Positions 23,424 through 34,419 of a DNA stretch of 64,000 bases are shown one piece after another (positions within the stretch are counted from its first letter, which is position 1; every line of letters begins with the position of its first letter). Below the pieces are notes generated by a model that saw only the letters and a program-made list of their open reading frames with translations, made no database searches and had not been told where the DNA came from. The translations under genes and the position numbers were made by a program. Source of the stretch: Ophiura sarsii (lineage: Eukaryota; Echinodermata; Ophiuroidea; Amphilepidida; Ophiuridae); assembly GCA_035610835.1 (NCBI GenBank), contig CM069447.1, positions 19,254,043-19,318,042 of the forward strand. Direction: 5' to 3'.

Positions 23424-23678
23424 GGCGACTGGGCCGCCTCAACGCGCGGGCTTCACCCCGGTCTCGGCACCACGCTCTATACATCATGTTTACACGGGGT
23501 CCGTGGGTCCGTCAGTCACCATAGCTCCTGTGCAGCTGTTGCAGCCCAGACGGCCAAAAAATATATTAGTCTTAGTTAACCACATCTTATCAGTTCCTAA
23601 AGGTATTAGCCAAAAAATGTATTAGTAATACTTAACCACATTTAATCAGTTCCTAAAGTTAAAGGTTGATGACAATAA
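23424..23678 (+). repeat. Split direct repeat B2
   Basis: Terminal 255-bp repeat, nearly identical to B1. It ends in GATGACAATAA directly against ACGCCTTTCCGTCG of the host repeat, defining the right edge of the element. Confidence 0.95.
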
Positions 23679-24745
23679 ACGCCTTTCCGTCGTATTATAT
23701 ACAATTAATATGTCTTTTCATCATTTGCCTCTATAAGAGGAACGTCAATCTTATTGGAGTAATTGGACAGGTTAATGCTATGACGGAAAGAACACAGATC
23801 CCAAACCACGCCTTATAATTCAACTAATACATAACAAAATACAATAATATCAGATTCACAAGCTTGCACGGTACAAAATGGTAATAAATCTGCCAACGAA
23901 AGCTAGCTGTTTCACCTATTCAAAACAAAGCAGTAGCCCTACACTAAATGAAGTACATTGTATGAACATGTAATTAACGCCTTTCCGTCGTATTATATAA
24001 AATGAATTTGTCTTTTCATCATTTGCCTCTATAAGAGGAACGCCAATCTTCTTGAAGTAATTGGACAGGTTAATGCTATTGTTGTGACGCTGATTTTATA
24101 TTGCGACATACACCTTTCTAATATAGGTTGAACCTGTTGGTTTCCTTTGATTTATATTCTAGAGATTTACATATGTTTCATTTAGGCCGTGATTGTTATT
24201 GCCACTGGCAACCTTTTCCCGCGAGCTCCGAGTACCGATTTCGGAGACGTGGTCAGCAGTTAATATCTGCACGTCACGTTGATAAGTCATGTTTATAATT
24301 TAGGCCAGGAAATACTTTTCACAATGAGTGACTCTCTGGTTATACACGGAGGTTCAGATCGGTGCGTGTGTTTAATGTCAATATAATATGCTTTGGAAAG
24401 GATGCTGGATGATGTATTATTATCTATATGTAAGTTTAACATTCGGAACTCGGACATGATTGTTAACATGGATTACGAGTAAGTTAAACATTCTGTTTTA
24501 AATAAATAACATTATATATATATATTAAACTTAGAGCTTGTCCGTTATTATTATTCTGTGTGTTTTGATCCCCCTCTCCGCCTTGTGAGTTATTCCCCAG
24601 TCACGTCATAAAACTATGACGGACAGAACACAGTTCCCAAACAACGCATTATAATTCAACTAATCCATAACAAAATACAATAATATCAGATTTACAAGCT
24701 TACAAGGTACAAAATGGTAATAAATCTGCAAACGAAAGCTAGCTA
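23679..24745. repeat. Tandem host repeat (two copies) around the insertions
   Basis: ACGCCTTTCCGTCGTATTAT starts at 23679 and again at about 23976. Both copies contain TTTGCCTCTATAAGAGGAACG and GTAATTGGACAGGTTAATGC, then ATGACGGA(A/C)AGAACACAG and ACAAAATGGTAATAAATCTG. Copy 1 is split on its left by the Ngaro element. Copy 2 is split at 24079/24614 by the LTR-like insertion and resumes to about 24745. The copies differ at scattered bases. Confidence 0.85.
24080..24613. mobile_element. Probable solo LTR
   Basis: This 534-bp block interrupts copy 2 of the host repeat between GGTTAATGCTAT and CTATGACGGACAG; CTAT is repeated on both sides (24076-24079, 24614-24617). It starts TGTTGTGACG and ends CGTCATAAAA, a partial inverted match typical of LTR termini though the 3' end is not CA. 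An AATAAA-type signal occurs near 24500. No coding sequence. It is probably the remnant of a Ty3-like LTR element after LTR-LTR recombination, but a non-LTR insertion is not excluded. Confidence 0.65.
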
Positions 24746-25150
24746 TTTCCTTAATTAAACCAGAGAGATTTTAAAAAAAATTACCTACAAGTTCATGTAC
24801 ATGAATGATGAGTCAACCTTTTGGCCGGGCATTTTCATGACTGAGATTAGGGGCAGGAATTTATGTTAAGAAAACAAAGCCGTAACAATGCTACATGCTT
24901 ATTCATACTGCTGACTAGCCATCCATATTACCGGTATGATAGAAGTAAGACAATAGAAGACCTTTAACCCCTTTATCCCTGTGGGTGTTTTTTTCGAATA
25001 GAAAATATATTAAATAAGTTACGAATTTGAGATCTGGTCAAATCCGAACCATTTCAGTTTTATATGAGAATCCAAGTAAACAATTCATGGTGAGATCGAC
25101 TTGGCTCGAAAAGTGCTATAACAGGCATTTTTACACCGCTATTAAACATG
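24746..25150. other. Non-genic stretch
   Basis: No gene or clear repeat seen apart from GAATGATGAGTCAAC, which also occurs near 13097. Confidence 0.4.
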
Positions 25151-25153
25151 TTA

Positions 25154-25299
25154 GGGAGCACATCAAAACTCGACCGCGCGGCAACCGCCGGTTCCGCCCG
25201 GTTTGGACCGCATATCATAGAACAATAGAAACCGTCTGCAACCGCACGGAACCCCACGGAAACGGCGGTTGCCGGGCGGTCGAGTTGTGATGTGCTCCT
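25154..25299. mobile_element. PIF/Harbinger-like MITE, copy 2
   Basis: This 146-bp hairpin element has left end GGGAGCACATCAAAACTCGA and right end CGAGTTGTGATGTGCTCCT, flanked by TTA (25151-25153, 25300-25302). It shares the CAAAACTC(A/G)ACCG core and CCGGTT/AACCGC interior with the copy at 13881-14030. It is non-coding. Confidence 0.88.
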
Positions 25300-25302
25300 T
25301 TA

Positions 25303-26245
25303 TTTCCTCCTCTACTGACTAGTCCAATACTGCGCGAAAGACTGTACAATGACTCCAAGTAAAGATATTAACTTGATTTTATAAGCTCCATTACTTAATA
25401 AGCATAAGTCATTTTGCAATTTAAAATGACATCTGTGAGCATTGATTCAACATTTTGAATTTCAGACTCCTGCGACTGGTGCAATATTTAGAGCAAACAT
25501 GAAAAAGAACATTTTTTGGCCGAGTTGTCCTTGGATCGGACTCCAGACACATCTTATCACCATATTATGGTCAGACGCGATGTTGAAACTGTACACCACT
25601 TTATTTTTCATCAAAACACGTAGTTCTGCGTTTATCTTGAATAGATACGATTGTAAATCTTGTTATATTATGTCAATGGTTTATCAAGAGCATATTAATT
25701 CGATTCATAAACATAGGTTGCAACCATAAGATAATGTTAGTACATATAAGGCTCGTACACAAATAAAACTAATACTTGTAAATGTACCAAATGTAATCCG
25801 AGATGGCAGTGCGCCTATGGCAAACCAAATGCACAATAATTCCCGATTTCTGATATAATACATTGTAGCCTGCATCATTAGTTCAATATCGCACAAATCT
25901 ACATGTATTTTCCGATACGTATATAATATAATAATTATTAAGTTCGAATAGTTAATATTACAAAGGAAACCTGCTGCCGATTTCTTAAACATCACTTGAC
26001 CAGACTTATTGTACTTGCGATCGATCGCCGAGGGTTGGTGAATGTAAAATGACCAATATGATCATACACTTCGAGAGACAAAATGAACATCCGATATCCA
26101 CAAGATTGAATTCATGAATTATGTGTAGTATCTAAAACACTGATTCTGTGTGAAGGCCCTGCTTGGTGTGACTACGACTTATACAAATGATATATTGAAA
26201 TGTCGTAAAAACTGATACTCAGCTGTGTACAATGTGTACAATGCG
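25303..26245. other. Non-genic stretch
   Basis: AT-rich. ORFs of up to about 96 codons show no recognisable motif. Nothing assigned. Confidence 0.4.
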
Positions 26246-26642
26246 TTAAAGGAGGTGTCCCGCAAGCATAAAAGTGTGCATTATATGTTAGAAAAATAAC
26301 TATCGAGCCCAACTTTTGTAATTATATAGAACAAAACACCACACTTATGTCAAAAACAAATAAAAACCACTATCTCTCAACATGCACTTTTTAAAATTCG
26401 CGGCAATCGAAGGTCCCAGTGTCGATGATGTCATAGTTATACAATGCACATGCGCAAATTTAAGCACCGATACCCATGACGTCATCGACACCGGGACTTT
26501 CGATCGCCGCGAATTTTAAAAATTGCATGTTGAGTGATGGCAGTTTTTATTCTTTTTTGTGACTAGTATGGTGTTTTGTTCTATATAATTACGTAATTTC
26601 GGCTCAATAATTATTTTTCTAACAAATAAGGCTCAATGTTAA
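26246..26642. mobile_element. Foldback/MITE with long inverted arms
   Basis: From about 26288 to 26440 the sequence is inversely complementary to about 26475-26630. Examples are GTTAGAAAAATAA with TTATTTTTCTAAC, AGAACAAAACACCA with TGGTGTTTTGTTCT, and AAAATTCGCGGCAATCGAA with TTTCGATCGCCGCGAATTTT. A central loop is near 26440-26480. TTAA occurs just outside both ends (26246, 26639), which may be the target duplication. It is non-coding. Confidence 0.8.
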
Positions 26643-26884
26643 GGCCGCACTTCAAAACCAGTACGTATGGCTCATACGTATAAGTGACTTGTACGTAACA
26701 GTTATACGATAGTCGCCAAAGTAATGTTTTGCACCACCATACAATAATAAATGAAACTTGAACTGAGATTAATGTAAATATACCCATAATAATATCGTCA
26801 GCCTGCTTCGATAATTGCCTAACTCACTTTTCAGCCGAATTGAGTTGTTTGCATGAATCATGACCGACTTCATTACACTATGAC
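26643..26884. repeat. Satellite-related fragment and spacer
   Basis: CGTATGGCTCATACGTATAA at about 26665 is shared with the 6608-7260 satellite. The neighbouring TACGATAG..CAAAGTAAT..TTGCACCACCAT matches 31320-31355. Confidence 0.6.
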
Positions 26885-28030
26885 AACCAATTCGGTAATC
26901 GAAAAGGCCGTTCAACCACTCACTATCTGGTCAAGCTGCTTGACAAAATATATAAGCACGCAGATAAGACAAAAAGTCGCACACGCCTAGTCATTATACT
27001 GACTTTAGCAAAGCTTTCGATCGAGTTGACCACAATGTTGCGATCCCCAAATTGTTGAACATGGGTGCTAGGCCTTCTATCATACCATGGGTTTGCAACT
27101 TTCTGTCTCAAAGATTACAATGTGTCAGATATCGCGATAAGCTGTCCGATTGGGAGCAATTAAAAGGTGGTGTTCCACAAGGCACACTTACAGGGCCAGC
27201 TACTTTTTTAGCAGTGGTAAATGATGCTGCCATCAACATTGATAATGACAAACTTTCCTTAATTAAAGTATGTGGATGATCTTACTATTATTGAGAATAC
27301 ATATGTAAATAAATGCAGCACAATTCAAAGCGACATAGACAAGTTCAGTCAATGGGCTGCTGATAGCAATATGTTGTTAAATCCATCTAAATGCATGTCT
27401 ATGGATATCAATTTTACCAAGAACCCCAAGGAGCCTGTCCCAATTCAATTATGTGGCCTGGATTTACAATGTACCGATGTGGTTAAGATCCTTGGTATCA
27501 AAATATCTAGTGACTTAAAATGGGATATCCAGGTCAGCGATAGGATCAAGCGTGCTAGTGGCCGATTGTTTATGCTCACTACTCTTAAACGTTTCGGGTT
27601 GTCCACCGAGGATCTTATAACCATCTATATTGGTTATGTGCGTCCCCTCCTTGAATATGCCGTGCCGGCTTGGCATCCTGGTCTCACTGAGCCGCAGCAT
27701 GTAATGCTTGAACGTATCCAAAAAAGAGCGTGTACAATTATTTTAGGCTATAAATATGATTCGTACCAAAATGCTCTTTTATCATGTAATAGGTCAAGAA
27801 CTCAGACCTAGGCGGGATCACATTTGTTTTATTTTTGCCAAGACTCTTATGCGTTCAAGTAATTTTAATATGTGGTTACCCAGCCAAAGAGAGGTCGTAA
27901 CTGGGCGTGTGTTGCGCAATGGCAATCACCTTACTATTCCTAACGTGAGTACCAAAAGACATGCCAATAGTCCAATCCCATATCTTGTCAAGCTGTTGAA
28001 TAATAACTTGACCAGTGACCACTAATTAAT
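26885..28030 (+). pseudogene. CR1-like non-LTR retrotransposon, RT C-terminal part
   Basis: Conceptual reading starts QFGNRKGRSTTHYLVKLLDK, then TDFSKAFDRVDH (motif A), GGVPQGTLTGPATFL (motif B), YVDDLTI (motif C, with the YVDD aspartates), NPSKCMSM, LGIKISSDLKWD and HVMLERIQKRACTIILG, ending with RRDHICFIFAKTLM...WLPSQRE. This is the RT and C-terminal region of CR1-superfamily LINEs (Rex/Daphne-like style), which prime on nicked chromosomal DNA. The frame shifts at about 26990 (before TDFSKAF), about 27270 (just before YVDD) and about 27800 (before RRDH). The endonuclease and 5' part are missing, a 5'-truncated, decayed copy. It ends with TAA at 28023-28025. Confidence 0.92.
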
Positions 28031-28565
28031 CATGTTTTAAATTTTAGCATCCATCTGTCCATCATCTTTGTGTTTAAGTGCAATATTATTATTATGTATC
28101 TATCTATTATTATTATTATATTTTTAAACCGTGAGAGTTGGTTGTTTCCATGTGTGTTTCTGGTATGTATGGTGTCAGTCAGGTGGTCGCATAAATGTAT
28201 CATGTTTTATGTGCAATATCTTTTGGGGGAGGGAGGGGGAGTGTATGTGGTGTGGGGGTGGGCGTGTGGGGTGCGGGTGGGGTATGTATGGTGTCAGTCA
28301 GGTGGTCACGTAAATTGTACCATGTTTTATGTGCAATATCTTTTGGGGGAGGGAGGGGGGTGTATATGTGTGGTGTGGGGGGGGGGGGGATAATTGCGGT
28401 GTTTAATGTGGAATGTATGTTGTATGCAGGGGTGGGTGTTTGCTTTTATGATATTATTGTTTTTAAAATCTATTATTGTATATCTTGCATTTTTAATGTA
28501 TATTTGTAACTTGTAATATTGTGCCAATCTGCGATGACAATAAACTATACCATGAATAATAATAA
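28031..28565 (+). mobile_element. 3' UTR and tail of the CR1-like LINE
   Basis: A ~125-bp G-rich segment is tandemly duplicated (28160-28280 and 28285-28400), each with TATGGTGTCAGTCAGGTGGT and ATCTTTTGGGGGAGGGAGGG. The region ends GCGATGACAATAAACTATAC followed by AATAATAATAAT, a simple-repeat 3' tail of the kind seen in CR1-type LINEs. Gly-rich ORFs here come from the G-runs. Confidence 0.75.
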
Positions 28566-28756
28566 TATGCACATGCTGTTATAATACCTAAGTCATTGAC
28601 CAATCAAAAGTGTTGATAAATGTACAATTGCAATTCTGCCTAAGTCAGCATTGTGAGTTAGGCAGATTGTACTAATGTAATGATGAAAATGGTTTAAAAT
28701 GGGTCATATTAACTCGTATTAGGCATATAACAAGCCACACATTTCACTTACACCTA

Positions 28757-29338
28757 GCACATAAAGTCCCTGACCAGGTGCTTTGAGGTTAGCTAATTCA
28801 AAATAGATAATCTGAGATATACATTGAATGAGCAAATTCCTTCTCCGCAGTTTGATACCTCATTCAACAAAATCGAATGGATACTTTTAAAGTTATGGCG
28901 ATTTCAATGACCGCAGAAAAGTTGCACTAGGTATAGGAAATCATTGATTTGTGTGTGATTGCGTACTGAAAAAACTCACAACTAATCAGCTAAGACTTGT
29001 ACATGTATTCTTCACAGCCAGATACATCCTTTGTCCCGCACATTGCGGTTATCACTCCAGACCCATTCATCTGTCTCGTTCAGATAGCACACAGTTATGA
29101 CAGTAATCACACACAAATCAATGATTCCTATACCTAGTGCAACTTTTCTGTTGCATGCGCGGTCATTGAACTTTAACTTTAAAAGTATCCATTCGATTTT
29201 GTTGAATGAGGTAACAAACTGCGGAAAAGAAATTTGCTCATTTAGTGATTATCTCAGATTTTTTGTACCGATTATATATTTTGAATTAGCGAACATCAAA
29301 GCACCTGGTCAGGGACTTTATGTGCTAGGTGTATATCC
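28757..29338. repeat. Second large foldback element
   Basis: The left arm (about 28757-28978) is the inverse complement of the right arm (about 29100-29338) with a ~120-nt centre. Shared phrases include TACACCTAGCACATAAAGTC, ACCTCATTCAACAAAATCGA and CCTATACCTAGTGCAACTTT in opposite orientation. Arms match well with a few indels. The long ORF across the right arm is not protein-like. The outermost phrase TTATGTGCTAGGTGTATAT also occurs at 4319. Confidence 0.85.
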
Positions 29339-29425
29339 CCAACCTAAATCTATCCAACAGTTACTGCTCCTGTTGGAATTCACCTGCACTATTCATTTTG
29401 CTATTCAACATATCGTCAGCATAAC

Positions 29426-30254
29426 CAGTGTCCGAATTAAGGAAAAAAATATGCCCGCCGGGCAACCATCAGAAAATGATGGTTGCCCGGCAGAAATTTT
29501 GGTTGCCCGTATTTTATGCGTTTATTTTGTTTACCTTAGTAATCTACACCCAATGCGATTATGCGCCGCGCTAGAAGTTACAGTTGTGATACTGTGCACA
29601 ATTGTGACATTTATTTGAATCATGAATATGTTACTAATAACTAGTAATCACATCACAGTCACTCACACCATCATTATCTCGTATTACCAGGGAGCTTATA
29701 TAATGGGAGAGGAAATTCGAATAGCAAAATTAAAGCCTCCCCATATATGGGCATGTGGGCGTGAGTACGCGCGATGTAACTCTTGAGATGACGGCGAACA
29801 CTCATTAGCATACTTTAGACGCGTGATGTAACTCTTGTAACTTATTAGCATATACTTTAAACGCGTGATGTAACTCTTGGAACGTGGGCGCTGTCACGCT
29901 AGAGGCTTCAATTTCGGCAACGGGAGTGGCACCGGTCTGGTATTACTGCTACATGTAATAGTATACAGACTACGGCTACCACGCGTACGGTATAAATAGG
30001 ATACATGTACTAAAAAAGCCCAAATGAGATCATGGAAGTACAATGATTTGAAACTTGGATTATATAATTATTATTTAGCTGATTTTGTTTCATTCACAGA
30101 TCTGTAAAATATTTAAATTCATGTGTTAACTTCTAGTAAGCATGGTAAGATTTTTGGTTGCCCGCCGGGCAAAAACTGCAAAAGTAAATGTTGGTTGCCC
30201 GGTGCTAATTTTGGTGGTCTCGGGCAACCGGACCACCACTTAACGCGAACGCTG
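29426..30254. mobile_element. Non-autonomous hAT-type transposon, copy 2
   Basis: The ends CAGTGTCCGAATTAAG and CTTAACGCGAACGCTG are flanked by an exact 8-bp duplication AGCATAAC (29418-29425, 30255-30262). It shares about 250 bp at the left and 130 bp at the right with 10131-10658, but the middle (about 29680-30090) is different, with three copies of ACGCG(T/C)GATGTAACTCTTG-type sequence. No transposase ORF. Confidence 0.93.
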
Positions 30255-30262
30255 AGCATAAC

Positions 30263-31649
30263 TAAAGTGCGCCACAAAAGAAAGTCATACATTGTGTTTA
30301 TGTCCTATAGAGTGACTTCCAACTATGCTTTGACCAAACAGGCTAGATAGACACTTGGATGATGAATCTGTTAGGCACAATCTGGTACCAAACTTGCCAC
30401 TAAACAACTTATGATTTATAGTCACCTGGACACATTTCAAGTGACATCAATGATGTGCGGATTCAACAAAGTACAGTCTAGACAGACAGACAGATATGGC
30501 TCAATTTAGCAGCAGATGATGAATTGATAAGTTCAAACACATGCATTTCAATCAGCATTGTGAACCAAAGGGCTACAAATCATGTATACTGAGAAACAAA
30601 ACACCGCCTGAATCAGTCGCCGAGTAATTGCAATCAGCAGTCTGAACATTACCTCTGTGAGCTTACACCGTACACCGAACAAAGTACTAGCTCCATGTGG
30701 GCTCACTATACGATGAAATATGACCAGAGCTCACATAGCTCCTTCAATAGGCTGAATAGAAAAGTTCCGGAGTTGATAGGCCAACCCTATACCCCAGATT
30801 TATTTTAAAATGACAAAAGAAAAACGCAATCGAGAATACCGAACCCCACCCCCTTCCCCGTCATTTAACGATTCATAAAACCATTTTAACACCACATAAA
30901 AAAGCTTAGTAGACACTGCAACGTCCATCTAAATATAAACGTACATCTTAAAAGAGTATTATTCACAGTAAAGTTAGAACGAGCGTTTATATGTGCGAGC
31001 TATATTTGGATACGATTAAATTGTACACACATCATCCAGTTATACCATGGCCCGATCAATGGAACAACAGAGAACGCAGTCTATCTTTTGCTCTGAGTCT
31101 GAAGTCGACTGTCTTAACATTGCGATTTGTGTAAGCTTATGTGTGACACAACATTGTACATAAGCTTTCGTCACATGCATAATCAGCGTATCATCAACAG
31201 CCTGATATACGGTGCAGCAAAATTAGAATACGGATACAGACTAATGTGTTCCCCTAAGGCCGTAGTGCAAAAATAATACGTTTAGCGCGTACGTATAAGT
31301 AACTTGTATGTAAGACTTAAACGATAGGCGGTAAAGTAATAATTTGCATCACCATATCCAATGAACATTTGAACTGCGAGGACAAGGCAAATATTTCAAT
31401 TATTACAAATAGAAATTGCATCAATCTCAATTCAATTAACATGTTTGCTATAGTACCTTCTGTGATGCAACATATTACTTGGGTGCCTATTGTAAGTGTT
31501 ATATATGTTGTCCGAAGAAATACACTGATGCTAACACAAGGCCTTAACATTAAGGTGTTAGGGATATTTGACTATTCCATTTGATATCCATGCACCCCTA
31601 TACAGAGTGTCTCAATAAAAATTGTAACGATCCATTAGGTGATCGTAAC
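30263..31649. other. Non-genic stretch
   Basis: No gene seen. A short (CAGA)n run is near 30481. A diverged relative of the 26643-26780 repeat lies at 31255-31400. Confidence 0.45.
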
Positions 31650-32640
31650 TTCATAAATACAAGATAGAATAATTGATACAGCAAAATAAAGGCAAATTAG
31701 TTGGCTATAATTGAAAGAAAACCACGTTTGATTCGGTTCAGTAATTACAAAGAAATGAGCGATTACGTAATAGAAGTCGAAGAACACTTCCATCCAAGTT
31801 TGCTCATAATGAGTGATTCAGACAACATATTCAAACAATTAATGAATACTTCTCTCTCAAAGATAGCATTCATTACATTTGTTCTTGTTCTTTTTTCTTT
31901 TATTCTAAATAATAATATGCCAGTTGTTAACCAAGTTCAACATAATATTGCTCACAAAAGATTATCGGTATTTTTTACATTTAAAACTTGATAAAGGTTG
32001 AAGTATTGACGCAATAATTCAATCTTTGTTATTTAGGAAGCGAGAATTTTAAATCTTCACTCTAACCATGCCTTTTATAATTTAAATATAGACCAATTTC
32101 CTAATCCATTTTAATGAATAACATTTGAGAACAACAATAGTGCATCAATTAAGATTGCCATTGTTTGGTTTATTTACCTGTTCTTGTAATTATTAAACCT
32201 CCAGATTAGACTTCAGTAAAGCCTAAACTCCAATTCAACCATCTTTTTCACTTTCTCAAGAAACTTTATAATTCTCTTAAGATTATAAGAGTTAATCGCA
32301 ATATCTCTCTTTACAATGAGTTGTATTGTTTTTGTTTGGTGGGTATTTTGAATATCACGATTGATTATTACTTAGTACTCTAATAATATGAAGAAAAGTA
32401 TTCAGCAGTGCTGGCTAATTGAAAATATATAGTATGATGTCTATGTGACCACCTGTTGCGCAAGAGAAAATCTGTGTACTTCACGAATTCACAAATTTGG
32501 ATGGAATGTTCTTTGACTACTTTTACGTAATCGCTCATTTCTTCGTAATTAGTTAACTCAATCAAACGCGGTTTTCGTCAAATTATAGCCAACTAATTTA
32601 CTTTTATTTTGTCGTATCAATTGTTCTCTTCTAAATTGTA
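31650..32640. repeat. Inverted-repeat element with coding-like arms
   Basis: About 31650-31812 (plus) and about 32470-32640 (minus) are diverged inverse copies, roughly 80% alike by eye. Both arms, in opposite directions, can be read as a peptide with NY(K/E)EMSDYV followed by V(E/K)EH. The similarity may be simple DNA identity or a remnant of a coding exon. The protein is not recognised. The ~660-bp centre is AT-rich without a gene. Confidence 0.65.
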
Positions 32641-34073
32641 TTTAGGAAATTTGAAATATACACTCCCTGTCTGGATTAAGGCCACGTCTTCCATAGGGGT
32701 TGTATGGATTTTAAATGGAATTCGCTTTTTATCTAACCATTACCCAGCAAAAAGGTGAAGAAATCTCTGCTGATTTTGTACGCGGCATTGGTCTGCAGAC
32801 GACAGTTCCAAAGTGTTATAAAGTGTTTAAAGAATGTCAACATTATTGAATTTTCATCTTTCATCACCACATTTTGAATCACCATGAGAAATGCATTAAA
32901 ATAAGTACAAGCTTGCCTAGTAGGAGGGGGGGGGGGGGTTGTCAGTAAGGGGTAATAATGGTGGGGGAGGCTTCAATTTGTCCCCTGTCTGATCAAGCCC
33001 CGCCCCATTTCCACAAACTATTCGAATATAATAAAAATGTTAAAAAAAAGACTTTTATGTAAAAATTGCCTCACATTCTTTTTCGATTATTGTCCCCTGA
33101 GACTTGTATTTCTTTCCTAAATGTCATAACTACAAATTACAATATGGTGTTTTGGTGGAGTTGTGGTTTTGTATTTTTTTCATAAATCACGTTGTCACAA
33201 ATCCATCATAATAGCACTTAGAGATTGCCGAGAAAAAAATGAAATTTGGAAAGATACGTAGAAGTCCTGAAGTGTAATCATTAATTGGAATATGGTTGAA
33301 AGATGGCGCTAGATAGAAATTCGGTTGAAGCAATTTATGTGTCGAGTGGTGCTGATAATTCCGAATTGAGGTCAACGGTTTCAGATGGCAACTAGTATAT
33401 GCCCAAGTATTATGTAGGTGCTAAAAACCCTGATTTCCAGGGAAATTGAGAGCGCACTTCTATAATGTATCTCTCAGTGCCCGTTCAATGTTCTTATGCT
33501 TCAAGCGCTCAATGCTCGCCAAGATGATCAACGCGATAATACTAAACAAGGGATAGTCGTATCCCAAATGTACATAAGTAGGTGAGATTATGTTCAGAAT
33601 ATCAGTATCACGTCTCCTCAGCATGATACAAATCTCTCTACGTCTATATAATGTATTCCCGACATTTGACATTTGACCGAAAAACAACACACATTGAACA
33701 CTTTGAAGTAAATGGATCGCAAATCTGTCCATATCTTTATTCACACTTTTCTAGCACCACAAAACAACATGCATTGAACATTGAAGTTAATTGGGGGTAA
33801 ATCACGTTTTGTCTATAAATACATTGCCAACATAATACTGAAAACAAACACGCGTTGATAAAATTGAAGTTAATCGGATCGAATAATCTGCCCCACTCTA
33901 ATAATTCCCCAAAGAAGATTTCTTGAGCAATACTAGCATGCTTCACTTTCATCACATGACTCGTGGTTTCTGTCACCAGTTTCTGCTGGTTTCCATTGTC
34001 ATTACGTAATGAATTAAAGGCTAACGATGTTGTTTAACGAGGATCTTTAAAAATATTCTGCTGCAAGTACTGT
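32641..34073. other. Non-genic stretch with a partial MITE
   Basis: Around 32783-32925 there is a truncated copy of the CGCTTTCC-type MITE (GCGGCATTGGTCTGCAGACGACAGTTCC... to TGCCTAGTA), ending at a G-run of about 11 near 32928. Minus-strand ORFs between 33187 and 33976 show no recognisable domain. Confidence 0.5.
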
Positions 34074-34419
34074 CCCAGATAACACAAATGCGTCGGGCCG
34101 ACGTCGGCTTTTGGTCGGACCAAACGTCTCTGAGACGTCGGCTCAGGGGTCGGCTGCTCATGGGGCCTACGTCGGGCCGACGGTTTGTGAGAAAGGTCGG
34201 GCGGACGTCGGCTAAACGTCTTGCCGACCCAGAATCCGACCTAAGGGTCCTGTGAACGACATGTTGCCGACGTCTATTTAACGTTAAGCGTACTTCCTAC
34301 CGACTATAAACCGACCTACCGTTTCCGACCGAATATTAACGTACGGCCGACGTAATTATGAACTACGTTTATTATCAGACGTTAATGGGACATTCGGCCG
34401 ACGTGAGCACTGGGAAGTC

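Larger units (their letters stand above)
16778..23678 (+). mobile_element. Ngaro-like (DIRS order) tyrosine-recombinase retrotransposon
   Basis: A 6.9-kb element with the split direct repeat plan A1-genes-B1-A2-B2: A1 16778-16945, B1 22953-23207, A2 23207-23374, B2 23424-23678. Genes in order are gag (with inferred introns), RT-RNase H and tyrosine recombinase, all on the plus strand. There is no integrase, protease or LTR. I see no methyltransferase domain between RNase H and recombinase, which favours Ngaro over DIRS1/PAT, and no SGNH hydrolase ORF. The borders agree with a paralogous empty site at 23974/23975, and no target duplication is evident, as expected for this order. The copy is defective: gag changes frame near 19860-19905 and RNase H has an in-frame TGA at 21437-21439. 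The near-identity of the repeat pairs suggests a fairly recent insertion. Confidence 0.93.

Noticed and set aside
28070..28572. Gly/Val/Trp-rich ORFs
   Set aside because: Lie in the G-rich duplicated 3' UTR of the LINE, overlapping in three frames.
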